Source of the DNA: UBA1952 sp965246785 | Lineage (GTDB): Bacteria > Bacteroidota > Bacteroidia > Chitinophagales > Chitinophagaceae | DNA: 64,000 nt | Direction of reading: 5' to 3' | NCBI GenBank assembly: GCA_965246785.1 | Contig: CBDFFM010000029.1 | Coordinates: 1 to 64,000 of the forward strand | In this document: one piece after another, positions 17,439 to 25,042 of the stretch | Numbering within the stretch: the stretch's first letter is position 1 | How the letters are laid out: every line of letters begins with the position of its first letter | Notes under the pieces: model-generated | Databases searched by the model: none | What the model was told of the DNA's origin: nothing | What the model saw: the letters and a program-made list of their open reading frames with translations, nothing else | Program-made: the position numbers and the translations under genes

Positions 17439-17861
17439 CTATTTCTTCAGTAATCCCGGGTACGGGTCGGTCTCCAGGCTACTGCCGGCTTCCCCCTCAC
17501 GCGCAGCACGGTAGGAGAGCTGGTCTTTGGCTGCGGTGCCGATGTAGCGGGAAATGAAGCGCTCCCGGCTTATGCGGTGTTCTTGAGCCATGTAGTTGAT
17601 CACAGTATTAATGCGGTCCCAGCTACGCTCTTCCGACCATTTGCTGCCACCGCCTGTGCCGGAAATTATTACGCGGCAGCCTGCATGGCTACTCAGCTCC
17701 TCCGCCAGCAGAGTAAGGGCGGCCTTCGCTTCCGCACTCAGCTCGGAGGAGCGCGCACCAAAGCCAAGCGTACCGCCGGCGAGGGCGCAGCTCTGACCAC
17801 GGGCAGCGTCGGCCAGAAACAGGAGCAGCGCACATACGAAACATAAGGGCGCAGTTTTCAT
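17439..17861 (-). CDS. Secreted OmpA-like domain protein, degenerate
   Basis: 140 residues from the ATG that gives a compact signal peptide (MKTAPLCFVCALLLFLADA, cleaved near ARGQ); an ATG 30 nt further upstream is less likely. The mature part resembles the OmpA C-terminal fold: 'LGFGARSSELSAEAKAALTLLAEEL' is the strand-helix start and 'SWDRINTVINYM' the helix with the conserved Arg. The Asp of the family's peptidoglycan-binding 'HTD' is missing; the loop reads 'SGTGGGSKWSEE'. It is a paralogue of the protein at 19793-20314, which keeps 'GGGSKxxxxxSWDRV'. It is last in the operon with the TPR cyclase. Confidence 0.7.
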   Translation of the reverse strand: MKTAPLCFVCALLLFLADAARGQSCALAGGTLGFGARSSELSAEAKAALTLLAEELSSHAGCRVIISGTGGGSKWSEERSWDRINTVINYMAQEHRISRERFISRYIGTAAKDQLSYRAAREGEAGSSLETDPYPGLLKK

Positions 17862-17914
17862 AGATGCTAAGATTGGAACGAGAATGGACAATGATAGGGC
17901 GAATATCCCGGAAA

Positions 17915-19771
17915 TTATAGCAGGCCGGCCGGCTCCGCTACCGGGGCTGCCACAAGATACATCTCGACAGCGCCTTTATGCTTGGCCTCTATGCGCCCCC
18001 GATAGGTGCAGGTGTAGGCATCCCGCACAAGCTCATAGGTGCTCTTGGATATGTTGATAGCGCCGGGTAGCCCGTGCTGCTCCATGCGGGCGGAGGTATT
18101 GACGGTATCGCCCCATACATCGTAAGCAAATTTTTTGACGCCCACGATGCCGGCAATGACTGGCCCGGAGGAAATACCGATGCGGATGTCAAAGGCACGG
18201 GGCGCGGTTTTGCGCCGTGCGGCTACGAAAGCGAGGATGCCAAGGGCGGCCTGCACCGTAAGCTGCGCATGGCCGGCCTGTGGCTGGGGGAGGCCGCACA
18301 CTGCCATATAGGCGTCGCCGATGGTTTTGATTTTTTCAAGGCCGGCCCGCTCTATGATCGCGTCAAAGGCGGTGAAGCATTCATTAAGCTCCTGTACCAG
18401 TTCCTGGGGATGCATCTGCTCGGCCGCACCGGTAAAGTCCACAAAGTCGGTAAAGAGCACGGTTACATCGCTGTACTGCCGCGCTGCCGATGTGCCTTTA
18501 TCCTTTAACTCTTCGGCTACCTCAGCGGGCAGGATATTAAGCAGCAGGATATCAGAGCGGTGCTTCTCGCGGGCCAGCAGGCGGTTGGCGCGCTGTTGCC
18601 GGCGGAAGCCGCGTACAAGTATGCTCATAATAAGAAGGAGCAGGACAATGCCTGCGATGTAGGCATAGCGCTCATTGCGCTTCTTAAGCACTGCAAGCCG
18701 GGCTATCTGAATGTCTTTGTCCTTTAGCTCCAACTGCCGCCTCGTCTCAAGGGCGGCAATCTGCTCGTTGTTTTCCAGGCTGAACACGGAGTCCTTCATG
18801 GCAGTGGATTGCCGGTAGGCGCCGAGCGCTGCTTCAAAAGCCCCCTGCATGGCATAGGCCTCGGAAAGGCGGCGCGAAAATTCAATGATGGCCTGCCTGA
18901 AGCCTACCTCTCTTGCCTCTGCAATGCCTTGCCGCAGGTAGCGCACAGCATTGACCAGGAGGGCCGATCTGGCCCCGGCCCGCAGCACAGTGTCTCTGGC
19001 GAGGTCCACGTAATTCTCGCCGATATTGCCCAGATTCACGGCTATCAGCTGGCGGTCGCCCTCGGCCTCAGCAGCGCGCAGGGCTTTGAAGTACCAGCTC
19101 ATAGCCGTTTGCACGTCGCCCATATCGGCATATACGCTGCCTATGTTGGCGAGCTGGTTAAGCGCGCCGCGCCGGTCGCGCAGCGCTTCGGCAATACTTA
19201 GCGCCTGCTGCATATAGTCAAGCGCTTCCCGGTACTTGCCCTGCTCATAGTACACCGTGCCGATGTTGCCTGCCGCCAGCAGCTCGCCGGCCTGGTCGTG
19301 CGCCTGTTGCGCCTTCTTCAGGCCGGCTAAGAGGTATTCCAACGCTTTCCGGTAATTTTTCTGCCCTACATACACCGTACCGATGTTACCGGTTACGGTG
19401 CCGGCCGCCTTTTCCTCACTGATGGCTTCATAGATGCGCAGGGCGCGCATATAGCAGTCCAGCGACTGCGGATAAGCGGCCTTGTGGCGGTAGTTGTTGC
19501 CAAGGTCGTTGAGGGCTGCGGCCTCACCCTTTTTCCAGCCGAGCTGCTGTGCAAGATCAAGGGAGCGCTGCGCATAGCGCAGGCCGGCCCCGGGGTCGGA
19601 GGTGCTGTAGGCAAAGGCGATGTTGTCAAGCAGCTTAACGGCGGATGTATCGCTGCCGGCTTTGGGCGCTTCAGCGAGCAGGGAGTCCAGGCGCGCCTTG
19701 CCCTGCCTTGGCTGGGCTCTGCCGGCAAGCGCCAGGGCCATACAGAAGAGGGTAAGAACAAGGTGCTTCAT
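17915..19771 (-). CDS. TPR-repeat membrane adenylate cyclase
   Basis: A 618-residue class III cyclase. Signal peptide (cleaved near AGRAQ); residues about 20-310 are tetratricopeptide repeats ('AAALNDLGNNYRHKAAYPQSLDCYMRAL', 'GNIGTVYVGQKNYRKALEYL' in pieces), predicted in the periplasm. A coiled coil precedes one transmembrane helix (about 370-388, 'YIAGIVLLLLIMSILV'). The catalytic domain (about 415-600) has metal Asp residues in 'VLFTDFVDFT', the ATP-selecting Lys in 'LEKIKTIGDAY' and Asp in 'YDVWGDTVNTSARM'. It lies between two paralogous OmpA-like genes (gaps 21 and 53 bp), apparently one operon, suggesting an envelope sensor that raises cAMP. Confidence 0.9.
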   Translation of the reverse strand: MKHLVLTLFCMALALAGRAQPRQGKARLDSLLAEAPKAGSDTSAVKLLDNIAFAYSTSDPGAGLRYAQRSLDLAQQLGWKKGEAAALNDLGNNYRHKAAYPQSLDCYMRALRIYEAISEEKAAGTVTGNIGTVYVGQKNYRKALEYLLAGLKKAQQAHDQAGELLAAGNIGTVYYEQGKYREALDYMQQALSIAEALRDRRGALNQLANIGSVYADMGDVQTAMSWYFKALRAAEAEGDRQLIAVNLGNIGENYVDLARDTVLRAGARSALLVNAVRYLRQGIAEAREVGFRQAIIEFSRRLSEAYAMQGAFEAALGAYRQSTAMKDSVFSLENNEQIAALETRRQLELKDKDIQIARLAVLKKRNERYAYIAGIVLLLLIMSILVRGFRRQQRANRLLAREKHRSDILLLNILPAEVAEELKDKGTSAARQYSDVTVLFTDFVDFTGAAEQMHPQELVQELNECFTAFDAIIERAGLEKIKTIGDAYMAVCGLPQPQAGHAQLTVQAALGILAFVAARRKTAPRAFDIRIGISSGPVIAGIVGVKKFAYDVWGDTVNTSARMEQHGLPGAINISKSTYELVRDAYTCTYRGRIEAKHKGAVEMYLVAAPVAEPAGLL

Positions 19772-19792
19772 CCCTTAAAGTTGAGGATTTGC

Positions 19793-20314
19793 TTACCGCC
19801 GCAGGCCGGGGTTTGGCGGCGGCACGGTGCTAGAGCCACCTTCTTCGTCGCTATTGCGCGGAATGCGGAATACTACCTCACTGGCGCCCGGCTCGCTGCC
19901 TGTGTAATCAAAGACGAAGCGGTTGCGGTCAATATTGTTTTTGTCACTCATGTAGTGTATGACTGCGTCAACGCGGTCCCAGCTTAATTGCTGGTCGTAC
20001 TTGGAGCCACCGCCATTGCCCAGAATAACGACGCGGCAGGCAGGGCTATACTGCATCTGCCCGGCGAGCTTGTCTAAGAGCCCCTGCGCAGCGGCTGATA
20101 TGGCATAAGAGCTTGTGCTGAAGGAGATGCCGCCGGTGGTGATGTTGCCGCATGGATTGTCGCCCTGCTCGTCGTCTGCCGGCAAAGGGGCAGTTTGCGG
20201 CGCAGGGCTGAGCGCGGCCAGCAGTCTACTGTCCGGCCGCTGAGCATGTAAGGCGTCAGCTGCCAGCAGCAGACAAATGCAGACGATAAAGAAAGGCATT
20301 GCGGATGTTCTCAT
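19793..20314 (-). CDS. Secreted OmpA-like domain protein, degenerate (paralogue)
   Basis: 173 residues from MRTSAMPFFIVC, which gives a signal peptide cleaved near DALHAQ. A proline-rich linker (residues about 25-55) precedes an OmpA-like domain: 'SFSTSSYAISAAAQGLLDKLA', 'CRVVILGNGGGSKYDQQ', 'LSWDRVDAVIHYM'. As in its paralogue at 17439-17861, the peptidoglycan-binding Asp is absent and GGGSK/SWDR is kept, so the two belong to a distinct sub-family. The tail is rich in Gly, Ser and Pro. It is the first gene of the operon OmpA-like / TPR cyclase / OmpA-like. Confidence 0.7.
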   Translation of the reverse strand: MRTSAMPFFIVCICLLLAADALHAQRPDSRLLAALSPAPQTAPLPADDEQGDNPCGNITTGGISFSTSSYAISAAAQGLLDKLAGQMQYSPACRVVILGNGGGSKYDQQLSWDRVDAVIHYMSDKNNIDRNRFVFDYTGSEPGASEVVFRIPRNSDEEGGSSTVPPPNPGLRR

Positions 20315-20474
20315 AGCGTTAGGCGGGCAGGGACTTGTTGCCGGACAATAATAGCTATAAAAGCTAAGAACAGATAGCAGCGGCAAGACTGGTCAGACAG
20401 GGCTTTCGCAATCACAGCTTTATCATGATGCGCTCAAGCTATGAGTCGGCTGCCGCCGACCATTGATTAAGATT

Positions 20475-21467
20475 TTAACGCAGCCGCTCGTACTCAAAAA
20501 GCGGCGTACCCTTCTCGCCCGCTGTGTTGTAGAAGCTCTTAAAGTGTAGCTTGTAAAGCTGCTCCTTGCGCGTGCCGAGCAGGTAACACTTCCGGGGATT
20601 GACGGTGAATAGGGCACCACCGCCGCCGAGGTCAACGGACTTCCAGTCGTAGCCGATCGCATTGCGCCGGGGACTTAGGGGCGCTGCGCCGGCCATGCTC
20701 AGATTAATAGCTGCGAAATCATGAATGCTGTCCGCAGCAGCATTGGTGCGGCAGGGATTAAGCAGAACGCCGGTTACGGAGTAAGGCACCCATACCTGCC
20801 TGCTGTTGTCATACACTGAATCCAGGTAGCGGGTAAACACCACATCCCAAGTGCTCTTAACCGGCTCCAACTGCATAGCGCCTTTGCTGAAGGAGAAGTG
20901 GATGAAATTGTAAGCCGTGTCTTTAGCCACCTGTACGCGCGTGGGCGAGCCGCTGCTGCCCAGAGGCATCCACTCAAAGGCGTAGCCCATATCGCCCGCT
21001 GAAATCATGCGCAGCTTCTGAAAGCCGCCGTTGCTGAGCTGGATGAGATATACCTCGCCTTTTGTGCGCTTGCTCCCGTCCATCCATTCGCCCATCGCAG
21101 TGCCATTAGGGAAGCCGCTGGGATTATCCCAGCGCCAGCCGGGGTCAGTACTGGCCGGCACGCTCTTCACGGCAGCCATGTCCGTCTGATGCGTGTTGTA
21201 GGCATACATGATTTGGCCGCAATTCAGGAATGCGTGATAGCCATCGCGGGAGGCTTCAAAGGCGATGTCCCAGGAGCGCGGGTCGGAAGTGTAAACGGGC
21301 TGTCCGCTTTCAAAATCAAAGAAAACCTGCTTGTCATAGTTCGGCCCCATTGTTACGGATGCGGAGCGGGAAGTGCCAGGCGGCGGCAGCACAATGGCAT
21401 CTTCGCTCTTCTCACAGGAAGAGAGGAGCCAAAGCATAGCCAGCAGTGGAAGGAGAAGGCCGCGCAT
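20475..21467 (-). CDS. HmuY-family lipoprotein, apparently two HmuY-like domains
   Basis: 330 residues from MRGLLLPLLAML. A lipoprotein signal ends in 'LLSSCEKSED', so the protein is lipid-anchored. HmuY proteins bind haem at the surface of Bacteroidota. The diagnostic segments occur twice: 'SVTMGPNYDKQVFFDFESG' with 'SWDIAFEA' at about residues 40-75, and 'NFIHFSFSKG' with 'TWDVVFTRY' at about 185-220, so the protein looks like a tandem of the fold. Haem-ligand histidines cannot be assigned, and the partner receptor HmuR is not here, so haem binding is only possible. Its promoter diverges from the TlpA-like gene. Confidence 0.82.
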   Translation of the reverse strand: MRGLLLPLLAMLWLLSSCEKSEDAIVLPPPGTSRSASVTMGPNYDKQVFFDFESGQPVYTSDPRSWDIAFEASRDGYHAFLNCGQIMYAYNTHQTDMAAVKSVPASTDPGWRWDNPSGFPNGTAMGEWMDGSKRTKGEVYLIQLSNGGFQKLRMISAGDMGYAFEWMPLGSSGSPTRVQVAKDTAYNFIHFSFSKGAMQLEPVKSTWDVVFTRYLDSVYDNSRQVWVPYSVTGVLLNPCRTNAAADSIHDFAAINLSMAGAAPLSPRRNAIGYDWKSVDLGGGGALFTVNPRKCYLLGTRKEQLYKLHFKSFYNTAGEKGTPLFEYERLR

Positions 21468-21488
21468 ATATTCCGGTGATAAGCGGCG

Positions 21489-21557
21489 CAAAGGTAGCCC
21501 CGGCGTTGTCAGTAGCGCGTCAATAGCTACGGCTCCGCGCGGCGTGGCTTACCTTTG
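21489..21557. promoter_or_regulatory. Divergent promoter pair for hmuY-like and tlpA-like genes
   Basis: TACCTTTG boxes face outward: minus strand at 21489-21496 (for the HmuY-like gene) and plus strand at 21550-21557 (for the TlpA-like gene). The plus-strand box ends 7 nt before the ATG, so that mRNA would have almost no leader. No clear -33 boxes are seen. Confidence 0.6.
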
Positions 21558-21564
21558 GCGCGCC

Positions 21565-22722
21565 ATGAAATTCTCTTACGTCTATCGCCTTTTCATACTC
21601 TCCATCGTGCTGCTCTTGGCTGCCTGCGGCCGCGACAAGCGCTTCACCGTCATTGGCAACTTTACCAATCTGCCCCAGCAGAAGGTGCGCCTCCAGGAGC
21701 TGCGCATTGACGATAAGATGATAGTGGTGGACAGCAGTCGCACCGATGCCGATGGCAAGTTTGAGCTAAGCGCCGAAAGCACGGGGCCCGGCCTCTACCA
21801 GCTCATCTTCGAAGGCGGGGTTTACGTTATTCTTTCTCAGGATGAAGGCAACATCCGCCTTTCCGGCGACTGGCGGCAGATGCCGGCCTACACCGTGCAA
21901 GGCTCACCAGCATCGCACAGTATTCAGGGCTTCCTGCAGGTGGTCAACGAGCACATCCGCGATATCCAGACGCTGGACGGCGTCATACGTCAGCTTCATG
22001 CCGCGGGCCGCGACTCTTCCATTGCTTCCGCGCAGGGTGAACTGTCCAATACCACGTCCGGTCTCACGCACTACATAGAGCAGTATGCGGACACCACGAA
22101 GTTTCTGCCCAATGCGCTCTTTGCCGTGCGCATCCTCAATCCCGCTTCTGAAGGCCCTTACATGGCCGGCTTTATTCAAGGCCTGAACCGCCGATTTCCC
22201 GGCGCGGGGCAGGCTAAAGAATTTGAGGCTCGCTGGAATAAGATGCAGGCGCAGCAAACCGCCGCCGCGAATGGCGGGGCCAGTCAGCAGTTTACCGGCG
22301 GGCCGGTAATGGGCGCAACGGCTCCGGCTATTGCGCTGCCTGATCCGCAGGGACAGACGATATCGCTCGCTTCTATGAAGGGCAAGTATGTGCTCGTGGA
22401 CTTCTGGGCTTCCTGGTGCCGCCCCTGCCGGATGGAGAACCCGAATGTGGTAGCGGCCTTCAATAAGTACAAGGACAAAGGCTTCACCGTCTTCGGCGTA
22501 TCGCTGGACGATGATAAGGGGCATTGGCAGGAAGCCATTCAGGCAGACGGCCTCGCCTGGTCGCATGTGAGCGACCTAAAGCGCTGGGAAAGTGTGGCCG
22601 CCCGCGACTATGGGGTAGAAAGCATCCCCACCAATTTCCTCTTGGACAAAGAAGGCCGCATCATAGGCCGCGACCTGCGCGGCGTGGCGCTGGAGGCGAA
22701 GCTTGCCGAGGTACTGAAGTAG
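21565..22722 (+). CDS. Lipoprotein thiol:disulfide oxidoreductase, DUF4369-TlpA/AhpC type
   Basis: 385 residues from MKFSYVYRLFIL. A lipoprotein signal ends 'LLLAACGRDKR' (Cys20). Residues about 25-120 are a DUF4369 beta domain ('FTVIGNFTNLPQQKVRLQEL'), then a helical linker, then a thioredoxin domain of the TlpA/AhpC-TSA class from about 250 ('GATAPAIALPDPQGQTISL'). The redox centre is CRPC in 'VDFWASWCRPCRMENP', followed by the cis-Pro region 'GVESIPTNFLLD'. It probably reduces disulfides in periplasmic proteins, for example during cytochrome c maturation. An in-frame extension upstream would run into the divergent promoter and is rejected. The next gene follows after 26 bp. Confidence 0.92.
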   Translation: MKFSYVYRLFILSIVLLLAACGRDKRFTVIGNFTNLPQQKVRLQELRIDDKMIVVDSSRTDADGKFELSAESTGPGLYQLIFEGGVYVILSQDEGNIRLSGDWRQMPAYTVQGSPASHSIQGFLQVVNEHIRDIQTLDGVIRQLHAAGRDSSIASAQGELSNTTSGLTHYIEQYADTTKFLPNALFAVRILNPASEGPYMAGFIQGLNRRFPGAGQAKEFEARWNKMQAQQTAAANGGASQQFTGGPVMGATAPAIALPDPQGQTISLASMKGKYVLVDFWASWCRPCRMENPNVVAAFNKYKDKGFTVFGVSLDDDKGHWQEAIQADGLAWSHVSDLKRWESVAARDYGVESIPTNFLLDKEGRIIGRDLRGVALEAKLAEVLK

Positions 22723-22748
22723 TCGCAAAAGGGCGCGATGTTTTAAGG

Positions 22749-23393
22749 ATGATGGCTGCATTTATGAATCCCGAAACCCTCATTCCCGAACAGCGCGAAG
22801 GCGTTGCCAAAGAGCTGCATCACACTAATGACGCCGACAGTGAGGCGGAAGCGCAACGCATTTTTGAGCGTGCGAAGAAGTGCCTCCTGCAACCCGCCAT
22901 GTGGGCATCAACCGCCGAGGGCATCTCTGCGAAATTTCTCCTGTACGCTGCCAATGGGGAGACCATCCCCGGCCGCCCGGCACAAAGTGGAGACCTTGTG
23001 CGTATAGACCTTCCCGGCCCGCATCGTGCCTCCGCCGGCGGTTACGATTGGGTACGTTTGGAAAATGTAGTTGAAGGCATCGACGATGGCGGCGCATCCT
23101 GGATAAGCCTCACCACCCGCCCCATTGCCGACCCGGAGGCAGCGCATGAAGGCACCGCTCATTTCTTCGCTGCCGGCTCTACCGGCACCTTTATTATCCG
23201 GCTATTGGGCAGTCGCGTCGAAGGACATCATTATGGGCGCAATGAATTGCCGAATACAGAAGGCGGCACCCTGCTGGATAAAGCCCGAGCCGTTCTGGTA
23301 ACGGCGGGCGCTTACCTCGGCCTGAGCGATGTGCAGTGGGGCAATCTGGTGAAGGGATTGATTAGTGCTGACGCTTCCACAGCATCTGCATAA
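22749..23393 (+). CDS. Conserved hypothetical protein
   Basis: About 214 residues; alternative ATGs lie at 22752 and 22764. I do not recognise the family. There is no signal peptide or membrane helix. The first 45 residues are helical and charged (EQREGVAKELHHTNDADSEAEA), the centre is beta-rich with 'YDWVRLENVVEGIDDGGASWISL', and later comes 'STGTFIIRLLGSRVEGHHYGRNE'. It is read 26 bp downstream of the TlpA-like gene, so probably with it, and ends 3 bp before the convergent thioesterase gene. Base composition fits the neighbours. Confidence 0.75.
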   Translation: MMAAFMNPETLIPEQREGVAKELHHTNDADSEAEAQRIFERAKKCLLQPAMWASTAEGISAKFLLYAANGETIPGRPAQSGDLVRIDLPGPHRASAGGYDWVRLENVVEGIDDGGASWISLTTRPIADPEAAHEGTAHFFAAGSTGTFIIRLLGSRVEGHHYGRNELPNTEGGTLLDKARAVLVTAGAYLGLSDVQWGNLVKGLISADASTASA

Positions 23394-23396
23394 AGC

Positions 23397-23819
23397 CTAA
23401 AAGCTCCGCCCTTCCAAAGCTGCCACCTGCGCCCGCAACTCCGCCGGCAGCGGATACTTCTCAGCCCTGCGGTAATCATACAGCACTACTATATCGTAGC
23501 CTTCCGCAGCCAGCTCGCCGCGCTCATTCATTATCTGATGGTAGAGCGCAAAGGAAGTTGTCCGCATTTCCGTCACAGACACCTGTACCGTAATCTTGCC
23601 CGGATAATGCAGCGCCTTGCGGAACTCGCAGCGCGTGGAGGCAAGCAGCGGGCCGATGCCTTTCTCTGCATACCAATTCGTAAGGCCCAGCCGCTCCCAG
23701 TAATGCAGCCGGGAGGCTTGCAGGTATTTGAAGTAAGAGACGTTGTTGATGTGGCCGAAGAGGTCAAGCTCGCTCCAGTCAAGGCGTAGCTCCAGGCGGG
23801 ATGGGAAGGCGTGTTCCAT
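23397..23819 (-). CDS. Acyl-CoA thioesterase, 4HBT/YbgC-like hotdog fold
   Basis: A 140-residue hotdog-fold protein, full length for the family. The 4-hydroxybenzoyl-CoA thioesterase signature is 'DLFGHINNVSYFKYLQ', with the catalytic-position Asp and His-x-Asn-Asn. 'SVTEMRTTSFALYHQI' and 'GYDIVVLYDYRRAEKYPLP' fit the later strands. It would hydrolyse an acyl-CoA or acyl-ACP thioester in the cytoplasm; the chain preference is unknown. It starts 22 bp after the ABC ATPase stop on the same strand, so they may be co-transcribed. Confidence 0.88.
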   Translation of the reverse strand: MEHAFPSRLELRLDWSELDLFGHINNVSYFKYLQASRLHYWERLGLTNWYAEKGIGPLLASTRCEFRKALHYPGKITVQVSVTEMRTTSFALYHQIMNERGELAAEGYDIVVLYDYRRAEKYPLPAELRAQVAALEGRSF

Positions 23820-23841
23820 TTGCCTGCAAAGGACGCAAAGC

Positions 23842-24516
23842 CTACGCTAAGGGATGCCGCCGCTCTTCCACAATGGCCCCATCCCGCATCACGAGCGTTC
23901 TATCTGTGCGGGCGGCGAGGGCCTCATTGTGGGTAATGAGTATGATGGTCTGCCCCATGTCCGTTCTCAGGGAAAGAAAGAGGTTATGAATGGCCCCGGC
24001 ATTGGCCGTATCCAGATTGCCCGTAGGCTCATCGGCCATGAGGATGGCGGGCTTGCCAACGAGCGCCCGCGCAATGGCCACGCGCTGCGCCTCTCCGCCG
24101 GACAGCTCCGACGGCTTGTGGCTGCCGCGCGCGCCGAGGCCTACGCGCTCCAGCATTTCCGCCGCAGTATTAAGCGCCGCTTTACGGCCTTTGCCGCCTA
24201 TCCATAGGGGCATCGCCACATTCTCTAAAGCCGAAAACTCGGGCAGGAGATGGTGCTGCTGAAATACGAAGCCCAGTTGCTCATTGCGAAAGCGCGCCTG
24301 CTTACTTGAACCGAGGCCAAACACGTCCGTATCGCGGATGCGAACTGTGCCTTTATCGGGCTTGTCTAACGCTCCTAATAGATGCAGCAGCGTGCTCTTG
24401 CCCGCGCCGGAAGGCCCGATGATGGCCACCATCTCACCCTCTGCCACGTCCAGCGATACGTCGCGCACGACGGTAAGTTTATCGTAGGATTTGGTGAGGT
24501 GAGAAGCGCTAAGCAC
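23842..24516 (-). CDS. lolD: ABC transporter ATPase, LolD/MacB type
   Basis: A 224-residue nucleotide-binding subunit. Walker A 'IGPSGAGKST', Q-loop 'GFVFQQHHLLPEFSALENV', signature 'LSGGEAQRVAIARAL', Walker B 'ILMADEPTGNLD' and H-loop 'ILITHNEAL' are all intact. The Q-loop spacing and 'PTGNLDTANA' match the LolD/MacB/FtsE group. LolD drives release of lipoproteins from the inner membrane to LolA; the permease is not adjacent here, so the exact role is inferred from similarity. Four 11-bp repeats lie just upstream of its start. Confidence 0.85.
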   Translation of the reverse strand: MLSASHLTKSYDKLTVVRDVSLDVAEGEMVAIIGPSGAGKSTLLHLLGALDKPDKGTVRIRDTDVFGLGSSKQARFRNEQLGFVFQQHHLLPEFSALENVAMPLWIGGKGRKAALNTAAEMLERVGLGARGSHKPSELSGGEAQRVAIARALVGKPAILMADEPTGNLDTANAGAIHNLFLSLRTDMGQTIILITHNEALAARTDRTLVMRDGAIVEERRHPLA

Positions 24517-24541
24517 AATACGTTATCCGGGTCGGCGGCAC

Positions 24542-24585
24542 AATTTCCAACAATTGTCCAACAACTGTCCAACAATCGTCTAACC
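24542..24585. repeat. Tandem repeat of 11-bp units upstream of the LolD-like gene
   Basis: Four 11-bp units run without gaps: AATTTCCAACA, ATTGTCCAACA, ACTGTCCAACA and ATCGTCTAACC. The core is TCCAACA. They end 26 bp before the start codon of the minus-strand ABC ATPase gene. The core resembles the 10-bp repeat before rpsI, but the period differs. Confidence 0.85.
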
Positions 24586-24638
24586 ACCATTACGCGGCAC
24601 AAGATTTTTTACCCGCTTTCGCGGAAACCCTTTTCCCC

Positions 24639-24646
24639 TACATTTG
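24639..24646 (+). promoter_or_regulatory. -7 promoter box of the DUF2795 gene
   Basis: TACATTTG, preceded by TTTC at 24617-24620 with an 18-bp gap, 36 bp before the ATG. It fits the Bacteroidota promoter consensus. Confidence 0.65.
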
Positions 24647-24682
24647 CCCGCATTCTCTAAAAAAATACCTGACAATTAAAAT

Positions 24683-24904
24683 ATGTTCTGGACCCTTGAA
24701 CTGGCCTCGCATCTTGAAGAAGCGCCCTGGCCTGCCACCAAAGACGAGCTGATTGACTACGCCATCCGCTCCGGCGCTCCGCTTGAGGTTGTAGAAAATC
24801 TTCAGGAGCTGGATACTGAAGACGAAATCTACGAAGGCATAGAAGATATCTGGCCCGATTATCCCACTCAGGAGGACTTCTTCTTTAATGAGGATGAGTA
24901 CTGA
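24683..24904 (+). CDS. DUF2795 family small acidic protein
   Basis: A 73-residue acidic protein, MFWTLELASHLEEAPWPATK and then 'DELIDYAIRSGAPLEVVENLQEL', which fits the DUF2795 fold seen as a conserved single-copy small protein in Bacteroidota. The C-terminus is very acidic (EGIEDIWPDY, NEDEY). No biochemical role is established. It has its own promoter and a strong terminator, so it is a one-gene unit. Confidence 0.88.
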   Translation: MFWTLELASHLEEAPWPATKDELIDYAIRSGAPLEVVENLQELDTEDEIYEGIEDIWPDYPTQEDFFFNEDEY

Positions 24905-24925
24905 GCCTTCCCTAAACCATTAAAT

Positions 24926-24952
24926 AAACCCCGCTGCGATGCGGGGTTTTTT
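24926..24952 (+). terminator. Terminator of the DUF2795 gene
   Basis: AAACCCCGC / GCGGGGTTT with a TGCGAT loop, then a run of T to 24952. The 21-bp repeat array begins at the very next base. Confidence 0.93.
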
Positions 24953-25042
24953 GTTGGAAGCGCTGCCATTATTGCCGGAAGCTGCCGTTTTTGCCTTCGC
25001 ACCGAGCATTTACGGTCTTACACCGGGCGTTTACGCACTTTG
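24953..25042. repeat. 21-bp repeat array 1, left part (about 4 units)
   Basis: Four degenerate 21-bp units begin at 24953, 24974, 24995 and 25016, followed by a partial unit cut at 25042 by the IS. The best units read like TCTTACACCGGGCGTTTACGC. The array continues on the other side of the IS, where the units are more alike. Confidence 0.8.

Noticed and set aside
22524..22748. Upstream extension of the hypothetical protein into the TlpA-like gene.
   Set aside because: It would overlap the thioredoxin domain by about 200 bp and has Arg/Gly/Pro-rich, out-of-frame character; the start near 22749 fits.
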